Virus record (IMG/VR): IMGVR_UViG_3300046517_002079
Coordinates: 1 to 38,615 of that record
Reading direction: 5' to 3' (one strand)
Length of the DNA stretch: 38,615 bases
Source of the DNA: a virus
Within the stretch, counting starts at the first letter, position 1; each line of letters starts with the position of its first letter. Under the pieces are notes generated by a model. It was not told where the DNA came from. It did not search any database and was given only the letters and a program-made list of their open reading frames with translations. This document shows positions 23,523 to 31,170 of the stretch, one piece after another. Made by a program: the position numbers and the translations under genes.

Positions 23523-25399
23523 CAGCTGGCCTGGCGCTCCTTCTCCGCTGCCTTCAGCTTCTCGAGCCGCTTCTTGCCCGCCGCGGTGATCGTGTAGGTG
23601 GCGACACCATCGCCGTCATAGCCCTTGAGGAATTTGCGCTCGGATAGATCGCTCAGGAGCTCGTCGAGCTCGGCGACGCTGAGGTACGTGCATGAGAACG
23701 AGCATTTGAAGATCTTTTGCCTGATCTCAACGGCTCCAGCACCATGCTTGGCCCGGCTTTTACCGGCCAGCTCCAGAGCCATGCCTTCGTTGCTCTCGAC
23801 CTCGATCTTCGCTTCCTCCGCCCGCTCCCGCTCCCGCTCCTCCATCTCCTTGCGGAGGCTGTCGGGCAGCACGCCGCGCTTTTTCGCGATCTTGAGCGCA
23901 AGCGCCGAGAGGCGACCGCCGCCATAGGTGCCGCGCGGTTGCCAGCGCGTCCGGTTGGAGTTGGTAACGGCTTTCTCATCGGCGAATACGGCCAGCAGGA
24001 TCAACCGCACTCCCATCGCCAAGACGGCCTCTGGCGTCTTCCCCTTTTCGAGTGCATTGAGCAGATCGGCACCGGCAGACTTGCCGGATCTGTAGGCGAC
24101 CTTCACCCCGCCGTTTTTGAGATGGGTCTCGTCCTGGTAGTCGTGATGGCAATAGATGAGCCCACGACCGGCCACAGCCTCGACGTCGGCGCCGATCGCC
24201 AGTAGCACCAGCATCCGCGCCTCCTCAACCGTCAGGTCGGGCTCTCGGAAGGCTTTCTCTGCTCGCTGGCCGAGCTCAAGGTTCGCCGCCCGAGCGGCCT
24301 CGCGCTCTGCTTGCTCCTGTTCGCGCTGGCGCTTTCGCTCAGCCTTTGCCGCCTCCTCAGCTGCAGCCGGATCGCCGTCGTCGCTGGCGCCGGGCTTTGC
24401 GGGAGCGTCTCCCTTCTTCGGCATCTTTTCGAGCTTCTTGATTTTCTCGTCGAGGGATTTGCCGAACTGATCGGCCAGCCAGGCCGCATCGGTGATGTAC
24501 TCGCGGCCATCGACCTCGAGCAGGCAGCCGAACGCCTTGGCTGCATCCCTGTCGATATCGCCGCTGCTCAGGTAGCCCTGCGGCCCGACGAATTGGTCTA
24601 CCTCCTTGGCCAGCGCGTCCGCGCGGGCGGTCTTGTCCTTCAGCCGCGCGAGATCGTGATTGGAGATGCCATGAAAGCCGAGTTCGCGCACATCGATCGT
24701 GCCATAGCCGATTGAGACCATGCAACCCGCTGGGGCCTTCTCGTCGGCGCCCGCCATGCCGTCGGCCTCTTCGAGGGCCCGGTCTAGCGCTTCTGCAACT
24801 TCGCCGGCGCCTATCGCCTGCCGGATTTCCGGCACATCTGTGACGGCCTCAGCGAGCATCTCCGCGGCTCTCGGGGCCTGCTCCGCAATCTTCCTTACCT
24901 CGCGGAGCGACTCAAGCGGCAGCGCGCCCGAATTGAAGGCCTCCTGCGCCTTCTCGGGCAGGCCCAAGAGGAGCAGGCGATCGCGCACCCAGCGCTCCGA
25001 TTTCCCGAGCGCATCGGCAGCTTTGAGCTGCGTGAAGCCGTGGTCCTCCTGGAGCTTCTTGATCGCCTGGGCCTCAGCGACCGGGTCGAGGTCCTCGCGC
25101 TGGATGTTCTCCGTGAGCGCGGCGAGCAGCTCGGCCCCTTCCAGGTCCATGACCATCGCCGGCATCTCGGCGAGCTTCACATCGAGCGCCGCGGCGTGGC
25201 GGCGGTGCCCGGCGATCAACTTGTGCTTGCCATCACCGTTCGCCGGCGCCACCAGGATGGGTTGCAGGATGCCCCTGGCCCTGATCGAGACGCAGAGCTC
25301 GGCGAAGCTCTCCGAGCTGGTGTCGATCGCCCCTCGCGGGTTGTCATCGCCAATGGCGATCTTGGAAGTTGGGATCACGGACAGGGTGGGGCTGCTCAT
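23522..25399 (-). CDS. ParB/Spo0J-like nuclease-domain protein with long C-terminus
   Basis: The 625-residue protein has a ParB N-terminal domain: SKIAIGDDNPRG, then AELCVSIRARGILQPILV and the signature GHRR (64-67), followed by ENIQREDLDPVAEAQAI and a helix-turn-helix (GFTQLKAADALGKSERWVRDRLLL). These are the CTP-binding and DNA-binding parts of ParB. The remainder includes a charged Ala/Lys/Glu/Arg coiled stretch (residues about 345-385) and a C-terminal winged-helix-like piece (LSVAELDELLSDLSERKFLKGYDGDG). No ParA lies nearby, so a partition role is not evident; phage ParB-like proteins often act in replication or regulation. A dispersed palindrome copy lies inside (24071). Confidence 0.8.
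   Translation of the reverse strand: MSSPTLSVIPTSKIAIGDDNPRGAIDTSSESFAELCVSIRARGILQPILVAPANGDGKHKLIAGHRRHAAALDVKLAEMPAMVMDLEGAELLAALTENIQREDLDPVAEAQAIKKLQEDHGFTQLKAADALGKSERWVRDRLLLLGLPEKAQEAFNSGALPLESLREVRKIAEQAPRAAEMLAEAVTDVPEIRQAIGAGEVAEALDRALEEADGMAGADEKAPAGCMVSIGYGTIDVRELGFHGISNHDLARLKDKTARADALAKEVDQFVGPQGYLSSGDIDRDAAKAFGCLLEVDGREYITDAAWLADQFGKSLDEKIKKLEKMPKKGDAPAKPGASDDGDPAAAEEAAKAERKRQREQEQAEREAARAANLELGQRAEKAFREPDLTVEEARMLVLLAIGADVEAVAGRGLIYCHHDYQDETHLKNGGVKVAYRSGKSAGADLLNALEKGKTPEAVLAMGVRLILLAVFADEKAVTNSNRTRWQPRGTYGGGRLSALALKIAKKRGVLPDSLRKEMEERERERAEEAKIEVESNEGMALELAGKSRAKHGAGAVEIRQKIFKCSFSCTYLSVAELDELLSDLSERKFLKGYDGDGVATYTITAAGKKRLEKLKAAEKERQAS
24071..24087. repeat. Dispersed palindrome copy in the ParB-like gene
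   Basis: CCGGCA-GACT-TGCCGG on the plus strand. On the coding strand it reads in frame as TCC-GGC-AAG-TCT-GCC-GGT (SGKSAG). Confidence 0.65.
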
Positions 25400-25415
25400 C
25401 GGTGCCTCCTGGCAG

Positions 25416-27158
25416 TCAGGCCGCTACCTCCACGGCGCGGCGCTCTAGTACGGATTCAGCGAGCTGCTTGATGCGATCGCTGGGGTCTTGTGCGGTCGGT
25501 TCGAAGAGCTCGGCCTTCGGATTGCGGATCGGTTCGCTTTGCATCCGCTTCACGTCGAGAAGCTCGACCAGGCCGGGATCGGATCCCGACTCGGTCAGCA
25601 GGTAGTAGCCCACGACCGGCTTTTTCTGGCCGGGCCGAGGCAAGCGTCCGAGGCACTGGTCGTGGATCGGCGGCGCCCAGTCGAGCTCGGCGAATACGCC
25701 GGTATTGCATGCCTCCTGCAGCCCATCGAGTCCGGCACCCGAGCGAAGGGACATCAGCAGGACCCGAGCATCGCCCTTGATGAAGACCTCCTCGGCTCTG
25801 CGCTTGGCGACGTCGCTCTCCGAGCCCGTGTACATGATTGGCTTGAACTCCTCGAGGGCCGCATTGAGGATCGCGTAGACGGCGCGGTGCCATGCCCAGA
25901 CGACGACCTTCTCCTCGCCTTCGAGGAGCATCCGAACGAAGTCGGCCACATAGGGCGCCTTGGCGACGCCGGTTGCCTGCCGGATCTTGTTGTCGAGATC
26001 CCGTTCGGCCGCGAAGACCTCCTGCTGGGTGGTGGCCTTGCTCAGGATCAGCTCGGCTAGGGCCTTGGCATCGCTGGTCGCCTCCTCGATCAGATCCGTT
26101 TCGGCTTCGATTGTGTGTGGGATCTTCAGCGCCTGTTCAGGCCGCTCGCGGCCGACCTCCTCCCATGTGCGGTGCAGCAGCAGGCCTTCTTCGTGGAGGT
26201 AGGTACCAAGCTCGCGCGCCCGCACCTTGAGGTGGCCGCCTTCGAACTTCGTGTCGATCTTGTCTCCGCTGGAGACGCCCCACTCGCGGGCGAACTCTTC
26301 TCGCTCGCCCAGGCAGCCCGGGCGGATCACGTCGAGGATGTTGTAGGCCTCACCGCCGAAGTTGAAGACCGGCGTGCCGGACAGCCCCATGCAGAACTTG
26401 GCGCCATCGGTGATCTGCCCTGCCGCCGTCGTCTTCGCCGCCTCGGCGCGGCGCAGCTCCTGGCACTCGTCGAAGATCACCGTTTTGACCTCGCCCGCCA
26501 GGTGGTCGGCCCAGCCGGCGAGCTTCATGTAGGTGCTGATCAGGACGTCGGGGTGATAGCCGTGCATCCCGCGTTTTTTGCTCGGGTCATAGACCGCGCC
26601 CGTGCGGATGATGTGGCTGCGGAGCCAGGGCAGGAGTTCTTCGAGTTGCTTCTGCCACTGGCGGGTGAGGTGGGATTGCACGACGATCAGCGCGGGCAGC
26701 GCTTCTGGATTGCGCAGCATCAGCAGCGAGGTGTAGGTCTTGCCCATCGCGAGCTCGTCGGTGACGATCAGGCCCCCGGTCTTCATCGCCAGCTCGGCGG
26801 CCTGGTACTGGTACTCGTCGACATGGTCGGCCGGCTCCTGCCAGTCGTCGGATTCGCGCTCGCCGGAGAGGATTCGGGTGACCGCCGCCTTGTGGTCGAA
26901 GTGCTCGGTCGTGCGCCGCTCCAGATAGCCGCGGTCCGCGTCGGTCAGCTCTAGGTCCCAGCGCTCGAGGATCCAGGTGATCTCCCGCGCGTTCTCCGGC
27001 GTGTCACTGAGAAGGACGGAACCGGCGCGCCGGACCTCGACCTTGGGTAGAGCCTTCTTCAGGCGCATCATCACGTCTGGCCGAGCCTTGATCTCCCACT
27101 GGGACGGGCCGTTGTCGGCGAAGGCGGGCGCCAGATGTTTGACGATGCCGAGGTTCAC
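25416..27158 (-). CDS. SNF2-family DEAD-box-like helicase/translocase
   Basis: The 580-residue protein carries superfamily 2 motifs in order: Walker A DELAMGKT (residues 134-141, the SNF2 form), motif II DECQ (230-233), motif III GLSGTP (258-263), motif V LMSLRSGAGLDGLQEA and motif VI DQCLGRLPRPGQKKPV. The first 100 residues are an extra N-terminal region without recognised fold. SNF2 enzymes use ATP to move on duplex DNA. The stop of the next-upstream nuclease gene overlaps this start by four bases, so helicase and nuclease are co-expressed and probably act together on DNA. Phage copies may help recombination, replication restart or anti-defence; this is inference. Confidence 0.88.
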   Translation of the reverse strand: MNLGIVKHLAPAFADNGPSQWEIKARPDVMMRLKKALPKVEVRRAGSVLLSDTPENAREITWILERWDLELTDADRGYLERRTTEHFDHKAAVTRILSGERESDDWQEPADHVDEYQYQAAELAMKTGGLIVTDELAMGKTYTSLLMLRNPEALPALIVVQSHLTRQWQKQLEELLPWLRSHIIRTGAVYDPSKKRGMHGYHPDVLISTYMKLAGWADHLAGEVKTVIFDECQELRRAEAAKTTAAGQITDGAKFCMGLSGTPVFNFGGEAYNILDVIRPGCLGEREEFAREWGVSSGDKIDTKFEGGHLKVRARELGTYLHEEGLLLHRTWEEVGRERPEQALKIPHTIEAETDLIEEATSDAKALAELILSKATTQQEVFAAERDLDNKIRQATGVAKAPYVADFVRMLLEGEEKVVVWAWHRAVYAILNAALEEFKPIMYTGSESDVAKRRAEEVFIKGDARVLLMSLRSGAGLDGLQEACNTGVFAELDWAPPIHDQCLGRLPRPGQKKPVVGYYLLTESGSDPGLVELLDVKRMQSEPIRNPKAELFEPTAQDPSDRIKQLAESVLERRAVEVAA

Positions 27159-27505
27159 AGGCCCGCTGTCGCCAGGGAGATGGTCGTCAGGGGCTTTCCG
27201 CCGGCCTCAGCCGGCAGCCGCTGCCACTTATTGGTGACGAGGACCAGCTGCTCGATCTCGTGGTGCTGGGCATAGCGCTGCAGCTGTTCGAGAACACCGG
27301 CAGAGCTGCCGGCGACCTTGACCTCGATTCCGATCGTCCCGACCATCAGGTCGATCCGGTCGCGCTCGCTCAAGATCACCTCGCGGTCGACGTCGAGTCC
27401 GGTAGTGGCGATCGCCGCGGCGATGCCCTCCTGCAGCTCGTCCTCATTGGTGTAGTTGAAGCGGTGGCCGCGGATGGCGGCGAGGACCTGGTCGAGGGCG
27501 CTCAC
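27155..27505 (-). CDS. PD-(D/E)XK-type nuclease, paired with the SNF2 helicase
   Basis: The 116-residue protein shows the minimal PD-(D/E)XK core: acidic helix EDELQEGI (E21, E23), D52 in RIDLMVG and E61-V-K63 in IGIEVKV, followed by a helix (LEQLQRYAQHH) and strand (QLVLVTN). This is like small VRR-NUC or restriction-type nucleases that cut or resolve DNA. Metal-dependent cutting is expected from the residues; substrate is unknown. It lies immediately upstream of the helicase with a four-base overlap, and downstream of a small acidic gene. A dispersed palindrome copy is within it (27297). Confidence 0.7.
   Translation of the reverse strand: MSALDQVLAAIRGHRFNYTNEDELQEGIAAAIATTGLDVDREVILSERDRIDLMVGTIGIEVKVAGSSAGVLEQLQRYAQHHEIEQLVLVTNKWQRLPAEAGGKPLTTISLATAGL
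27297..27312. repeat. Dispersed palindrome copy in the nuclease gene
   Basis: CCGGCAG-AG-CTGCCGG, seven-base arms. On the coding strand it reads in frame as GCC-GGC-AGC-TCT-GCC-GGT (AGSSAG). Confidence 0.7.
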
Positions 27506-27765
27506 GCGACCTCCTGCAGCTGCTCGCGGGCTACCGCCTCAGCCGGCTCGCCGGCGTCGTCGTGGCCGGAGCAGACGAGGTTGAAGCGCCCGGTCGGCAT
27601 GGTGTCGTCGGCGACGATCGGGATCCCCTGGAAGTCGTCCCAGCCCAATCGCTCAACCTCGAAGGGCGCCATGCGGATCTCGACCAGGGGCGAGTCGCAG
27701 TTGCCGTTGTGGCGGGCGATCGCCTTCTGGATCGCCTCGAGGTTGAGGGCGGCGCTGTCGCTCAT
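27502..27765 (-). CDS. Small acidic hypothetical protein
   Basis: The 87-residue product (MSDSAALNLEAIQKAIARHNGNCDSPLVEIRMAPFEVERLG...) is acidic, with beta-like IPIVADD and GRFNLVCSG segments. It overlaps the upstream winged-helix gene and the downstream nuclease by four bases each, so it belongs to the same operon. No family was recognised. It could be an accessory subunit of the nuclease/helicase pair, purely from position. Confidence 0.6.
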   Translation of the reverse strand: MSDSAALNLEAIQKAIARHNGNCDSPLVEIRMAPFEVERLGWDDFQGIPIVADDTMPTGRFNLVCSGHDDAGEPAEAVAREQLQEVA

Positions 27766-28187
27766 ATGGCGGGTTCCGCCGCCTCGTAGAGGCCGCCGGC
27801 GCGCCGGCGAAGGACGTTCCTGCGAACGAGGCCTTCGAGGATCAGTCGAGCGGAGGTCGCGTCCCGGATCCCCTCGACGGCATCGGCCACTTCCAAGGCT
27901 GTCCGCCCCGAGCCGAGGCAGGTGACTGCGTCCCTCTCGACTTTGGTGATCGCGCCGGTCTTGGTCAGGCCCGGGGTGTGGTAGCCATCGGCCCAGCGCT
28001 CGAGCCGGTGCTTGCGGGAGAGGTGGGTGATCGCCTGTTCGACCTGATTCTTGGTCGCCTCGGGGATCTGCTCGAGGAGGAGATGGAGGAGGTCCTTGCG
28101 CTCGATCGGCTCCCGCTCGGCCACCAGGTCGACGAGCGCCGAGGCGATCCGTTCGCGCAGCTCAACCTCGGCGCTTCTCTGCTTCAT
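27762..28187 (-). CDS. Winged-helix protein (two wHTH-like units)
   Basis: Start set at ATG 28187, coupled to the previous stop (ATGA); the longer open frame upstream is antisense-like. The 141-residue protein has two helix-turn-helix-like units: VDLVAEREPIERKDLLHLLLEQIPEATKNQVEQAITHLSRKHRLERWADGYHTPG, and then a second one (ALEVADAVEGIRDATSARLILEGLVRRNVLRR). Each ends in a beta-hairpin wing. This suits DNA binding, perhaps gene regulation or guiding the adjacent nuclease. No recognised family. Confidence 0.65.
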   Translation of the reverse strand: MKQRSAEVELRERIASALVDLVAEREPIERKDLLHLLLEQIPEATKNQVEQAITHLSRKHRLERWADGYHTPGLTKTGAITKVERDAVTCLGSGRTALEVADAVEGIRDATSARLILEGLVRRNVLRRRAGGLYEAAEPAI

Positions 28188-28438
28188 GGCAGCGTCAGCC
28201 CCCCGCTCAGCTCCTCGAGGATCAGCTTCTTCCCCGGCTCGCCGATGCTGTAGGTGTGCTGGACCACCTCGCCGTTCTCGATGACGACGAAGCTGAGCCT
28301 CGCCCCGTTTGCGGTCCGCTGGCAGCTGGTTGCCTGCGACGGTTGGATGATCTCCTTGGAGATCGGGACCTCCTGCGGGGGTCCGTGGCCCTCGGGTGGG
28401 ATAGGCGGCTCTCCTCGGCCGCCATTGGCTGCGCTCAT
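28184..28438 (-). CDS. Small hypothetical protein
   Basis: The 84-residue product has a Gly/Pro-rich first 25 residues and a beta-rich second half (RLSFVVIENGEVVQHTYSIGEPGKKLILEEL). An AACGAAAGGA site precedes the ATG. The stop overlaps the next ATG by four bases. No family recognised. Confidence 0.55.
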   Translation of the reverse strand: MSAANGGRGEPPIPPEGHGPPQEVPISKEIIQPSQATSCQRTANGARLSFVVIENGEVVQHTYSIGEPGKKLILEELSGGLTLP

Positions 28439-28465
28439 GCTGGGGTCCTTTCGTTAGATCGAGGC

Positions 28466-28906
28466 TCAGCCAACGCCGGCCTCCTGCCAGTCGGGGAAGG
28501 GGATCTCGTCGGAGCGTTCCCACCAGCGGTAGCGCCAGCCTTGGAAGCCCCGGATCGAGTCGGGGATGGTCAGGGCCTCGGCGCCGCCACCGCGGATGAA
28601 GGCGAAGCCGTTGGCGTAGGGCTCAGGGTCAACCTCAACTCGAAGGAGAGGCGAATAGCCGCGCAGCTGACCGTGGGCGACGACGTAGACGCGATCGCCG
28701 ATGGCAATGTCCTTCGGAGGGTTGCCGCCGAGGTAGAAGTGCCAGCGGGTATCGCCGGACGTGAGCTCGCCGGTCCCTTCGCAGATCTCGCAGGTGCCAT
28801 AAGGAGGGCAAAAGAAGCAGGCCCATCGCTCCTGCCCGGGCAACTCGCCCTCGAGGAGCCAGTCAGGCCAGCGCGCCTTCGGGACAGTGACGACGACGTC
28901 AGCCAA
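28466..28906 (-). CDS. Hypothetical protein with zinc-type CxxC pairs and PUA-like strand pattern
   Basis: The 146-residue protein starts MADVVVTVPKARWPDWLLEGELPG. It has CFFC and CEIC (about residues 30-42), a plausible zinc-binding quartet. The later segment IGDRVYVVAHGQLRGYSPLLRV is a PUA/ASCH-like pattern (a 'GD.vYvvahG.lrGy' strand-turn-strand). It ends in a Trp-rich stretch (GWRYRWWERSDEIPFPDW). PUA-like proteins bind RNA or modified nucleotides. I know similar unnamed proteins in phages. Overlaps the preceding gene by eight bases. Confidence 0.6.
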   Translation of the reverse strand: MADVVVTVPKARWPDWLLEGELPGQERWACFFCPPYGTCEICEGTGELTSGDTRWHFYLGGNPPKDIAIGDRVYVVAHGQLRGYSPLLRVEVDPEPYANGFAFIRGGGAEALTIPDSIRGFQGWRYRWWERSDEIPFPDWQEAGVG

Positions 28907-29249
28907 AGCAAGCCCCCATCAGCAATGGGAAGAGGGCTGCGTCGATCAGCTCCAGCTGGAGACCGTCAGTGAGCACTGCCACCTTGCACCCGTCCGGGAG
29001 GAAATCGGCGAACTGGTCCCTGATCCGCGTGATCTGCGCCTCACTGAGGCGATCCTTCGTCGTGATCACGAAGCGATCGCCGGCCTCTGGCCGGAACGCC
29101 TGGATGGTCTTGATCCAGGGCTCGTCAAGGCCACCGGCAGAGCTGCCGGTACGCCCAGGCATGGCAGGGTCGGGGGACACTGGCCCAAGGCCCCCGGCCC
29201 TGCGCTTGCCCGGCTTCTCGAGGAAGAGCTTGAAGGGACGCCAGATCAC
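28899..29249 (-). CDS. Hypothetical protein
   Basis: The 116-residue product has a basic N-terminus and an alpha/beta C-terminal half (FVITTKDRLSEAQITRIRDQFADFLPDGCKVAVLTDGLQLELID). That half reads like a short compact domain with a 'VLTDG' strand-turn. A dispersed palindrome copy (29133) codes for TGSSAG in its N-terminal part, where the protein is likely disordered. No family is recognised. Overlaps with both neighbours suggest an operon gene. Confidence 0.55.
   Translation of the reverse strand: MIWRPFKLFLEKPGKRRAGGLGPVSPDPAMPGRTGSSAGGLDEPWIKTIQAFRPEAGDRFVITTKDRLSEAQITRIRDQFADFLPDGCKVAVLTDGLQLELIDAALFPLLMGACFG
29133..29150. repeat. Dispersed palindrome copy, eight-base arms
   Basis: ACCGGCAG-AG-CTGCCGGT. 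On the coding strand it reads ACC-GGC-AGC-TCT-GCC-GGT (TGSSAG) in frame. It is the best-preserved genic copy. Confidence 0.75.
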
Positions 29250-29470
29250 GAATCGCTCCCGTATTTCCGGGCCTCGGTGGCGGCCTCGCGCAGCTGGTCG
29301 GCGACTCCGTCAGCCTGATCGGGCGTGAGTTTCGACAGCACGTCGCGGTTGCGCCCGTCCGGTTCGTCTTCGTCCCAGCCCAGGTAGACCACGCCGTGCC
29401 CCATCTCGACGTCGACCTCGATCTGCTGGCCGTACTCGTCCTCGGTGTTGTGGCGGGGGCCGAAGCTCAC
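29246..29470 (-). CDS. Small acidic hypothetical protein
   Basis: The 74-residue protein (MSFGPRHNTEDEYGQQIEVDVEMGHGVVYLGWDED) has a beta-rich acidic first half and a helical end (TPDQADGVADQLREAATEARKYG). Overlaps at both ends by four bases. No family is recognised; possibly a single-strand or modified-DNA associated protein, which I cannot support further. Confidence 0.55.
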   Translation of the reverse strand: MSFGPRHNTEDEYGQQIEVDVEMGHGVVYLGWDEDEPDGRNRDVLSKLTPDQADGVADQLREAATEARKYGSDS

Positions 29471-29805
29471 TTCGACGCACCCGCTGTCGTCGTGTTCGGC
29501 ACCAGGTCGCCGAGGTGCTCGTCGACCCGCTGACAGGGCACGTGCACGTGCTTGACCTCGCGGCCGACGAGCCGTTCGGCAATCGACTGGCTCAGGGCGG
29601 CGCTCGAGGTGACAGCCTGGTACCAGCTGACGGCCTGATAGGCGTTAAGGCCGAAGATGATCAGAAGGAAGTCGGCGTGGCGGTCCTCGCGCTCGAGCCA
29701 CCCGTAGACAACGATCTCGTCGTCGTTGTCGATGAAGCGATCCCAACGGGCCTCAGGGATGCGGTTGAGGATCTCCGCGATTTCGGTGCCGAGCTCGATC
29801 CTCAT
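29467..29805 (-). CDS. Hypothetical acidic protein
   Basis: Start set at ATG 29805 (MRIELGTEIAEILNRIPEARW), with GGAG nearby; the longer frame upstream is antisense-like. The 112-residue product has alternating strands and helices (DEIVVYGWLE, ADFLLIIFGLN, YQAVTSSAALSQSIAERLVG) and ends in a polar tail. No family recognised. Overlaps both neighbours by four bases. Confidence 0.55.
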   Translation of the reverse strand: MRIELGTEIAEILNRIPEARWDRFIDNDDEIVVYGWLEREDRHADFLLIIFGLNAYQAVSWYQAVTSSAALSQSIAERLVGREVKHVHVPCQRVDEHLGDLVPNTTTAGASK

Positions 29806-30323
29806 GCTGCCATCTCCCCACCGCCCTGCTCGCCACCGACGGAGGCAGTACCTGCCGAAACCGGCCGGTCGCCGGCGGCGAGCACGGCGGTGTCGAAGTC
29901 GTCGAAGCGGCGCATCGCCTCGATCTCGAAGCCCCAGTCGTCGATGAAGGCGATCTGTTCGGGGACCAGGACCTCGGCTGGCACTCGCAGCGGCGGCGTC
30001 AGCGCGTTGTCGAAGCGTCGGTGGTGGCCCTCGCAGCCGAGGCCGCCGACGTTGCGGATGTCCCATTCGCAGAGCTCGACCAGGTCGTCGACGTCGGAGC
30101 GCGTGAGCTCGTCGATCGGCAGCCCGCGGGGCAGGTCCATCAGCTGCGGGCGCAGGATCTCCCGGATCCGCATGCGGCCGATCAGGTGGATGACTTCGAA
30201 GCGCTCGCTGCAGGACTTGTTGTGCTCGTCGAATTGCCGTAGCCAGCAGCGACGGCCGTGGACGGCATAGCCCTTCTCGTAGAAGGCGCTGGTGAGCTCG
30301 GGTGGAGGCGGCCGGCGCTTCAC
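29802..30323 (-). CDS. HNH-like/treble-clef protein
   Basis: Start set at GTG 30323 (VKRRPPPPELTSAFYEKG), overlapping the DUF1643 stop. The 173-residue product has Cys and His spaced as in HNH/treble-clef folds: RRCWL, KSCSERFEVIHLIGR, CEWDIRN, GLGCEGHHRRFDNALTPP. The GC-x-G-HHRRFD stretch looks like the catalytic His region. I infer a metal-dependent nuclease or nucleic-acid-binding protein. The 40-residue tail is Gly/Ala-rich. Confidence 0.55.
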   Translation of the reverse strand: MKRRPPPPELTSAFYEKGYAVHGRRCWLRQFDEHNKSCSERFEVIHLIGRMRIREILRPQLMDLPRGLPIDELTRSDVDDLVELCEWDIRNVGGLGCEGHHRRFDNALTPPLRVPAEVLVPEQIAFIDDWGFEIEAMRRFDDFDTAVLAAGDRPVSAGTASVGGEQGGGEMAA

Positions 30324-30835
30324 CGGCTCGCCCCCAGGGCGTAGTAGACGAATGGCACCGGCTCGAAATCGTCGGGAACTCGATGCTTCCCCCGAGCGAG
30401 TGGATGTCGTGGAAACCCCTCCTCTGTCGTGCCGAGGCAGTCGAGCTGGGTCCCAAGTCGCTTGCACATCGAGAGGACCTCGGCTTGCCGCCGATTCGTG
30501 ATCTTCCGCACCGACGCCCCCCATGCGGCGATCGCTTGGCCGGCGGCGATCAGCGCCCCTTCGAGCGTGTGATCGTTGAGAGGCCCTACCGGATCGTCGG
30601 CCGTCAGCAAGCCGTTCGGATCGGTCGATCGAAGGGCGAACAGATTCACGACTTCGAGGCGCTGAAAGCCCCAACGCTGCGCGAACTTGATGCACCTACC
30701 GATCGTCGGGTCGTCTTCGATCGCGTCCGCGGTCGATGGATTGAGCATCACGAACAGGCAAGTGCCCTCGCCCATCATCCACTCGCGATCGAGCGTATAG
30801 CGGTAGCGCCCGCAATCCGAAATCAGGGCGGTCAT
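30320..30835 (-). CDS. DUF1643 family protein
   Basis: The 171-residue protein has the DUF1643 signature: RYRYTLDREWMMGEG, then CLFVMLNPSTADAIEDDPTIGRCIKFAQRWGF, LFALRSTDP and GPLNDHTL. DUF1643 occurs widely in bacteria and phages with no settled function. Its length and motif order are typical. It overlaps genes on both sides by four bases, within the leftward operon that begins near the integrase. Confidence 0.85.
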   Translation of the reverse strand: MTALISDCGRYRYTLDREWMMGEGTCLFVMLNPSTADAIEDDPTIGRCIKFAQRWGFQRLEVVNLFALRSTDPNGLLTADDPVGPLNDHTLEGALIAAGQAIAAWGASVRKITNRRQAEVLSMCKRLGTQLDCLGTTEEGFPRHPLARGKHRVPDDFEPVPFVYYALGASR

Positions 30836-31056
30836 CTGCTCGCCCCCTGTGGCATGGCGAGCTCGGGTACCTCGCCGAGGTGGTTGCGGATCAAGTCGAT
30901 CGTGTTGGCTTTGCGCTCGATCCGGGTGATTGCTTCGACCCGGAGTTCCTCATAGACGGCTAGGTCATGGAGGGCGGTGAGGCGCTTTCGGACCGTGACC
31001 AGGTCCGCGTCGATCTCCTCGAGCTCGTTGAGGAAGGTGTCGCTGACGGCGACCAT
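30832..31056 (-). CDS. Small coiled-coil hypothetical protein
   Basis: The 74-residue product is mostly one charged helix (FLNELEEIDADLVTVRKRLTALHDLAVYEELRVEAITRIERKANTIDLIRN), likely a coiled coil. It is the first gene of the leftward operon that faces away from the integrase. Starts at ATG 31056. No family. Confidence 0.55.
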   Translation of the reverse strand: MVAVSDTFLNELEEIDADLVTVRKRLTALHDLAVYEELRVEAITRIERKANTIDLIRNHLGEVPELAMPQGASR

Positions 31057-31125
31057 TTACGCCGCCCCCATGGATCCGTCGGGGCCCTCGATGTAGGGTG
31101 CTTCCGGGGCGAGATCGGGCGTTAC

Positions 31126-31169
31126 CGCCCTAGCTATCGGACTTCTTCGAGTCTCATAAGCTAGGGGCG
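31126..31169. promoter_or_regulatory. 44-base imperfect dyad upstream of the integrase: candidate attP or operator
   Basis: The left arm CGCCCTAGCTATCGGACT is matched by the reverse complement of AGTCTCATAAGCTAGGGGCG with one-base gaps at two sites. The pair is about 35-44 bases wide, centred near 31147 on TTCTTCG. Length and position, just upstream of a serine integrase, fit an attP. Alternatively it could be an operator or part of the divergent promoter: CATAAG at 31155-31160 could be a -10-like element, and the integrase RBS AGGGG overlaps the right arm. Confidence 0.5.
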
Positions 31170-31170
31170 T

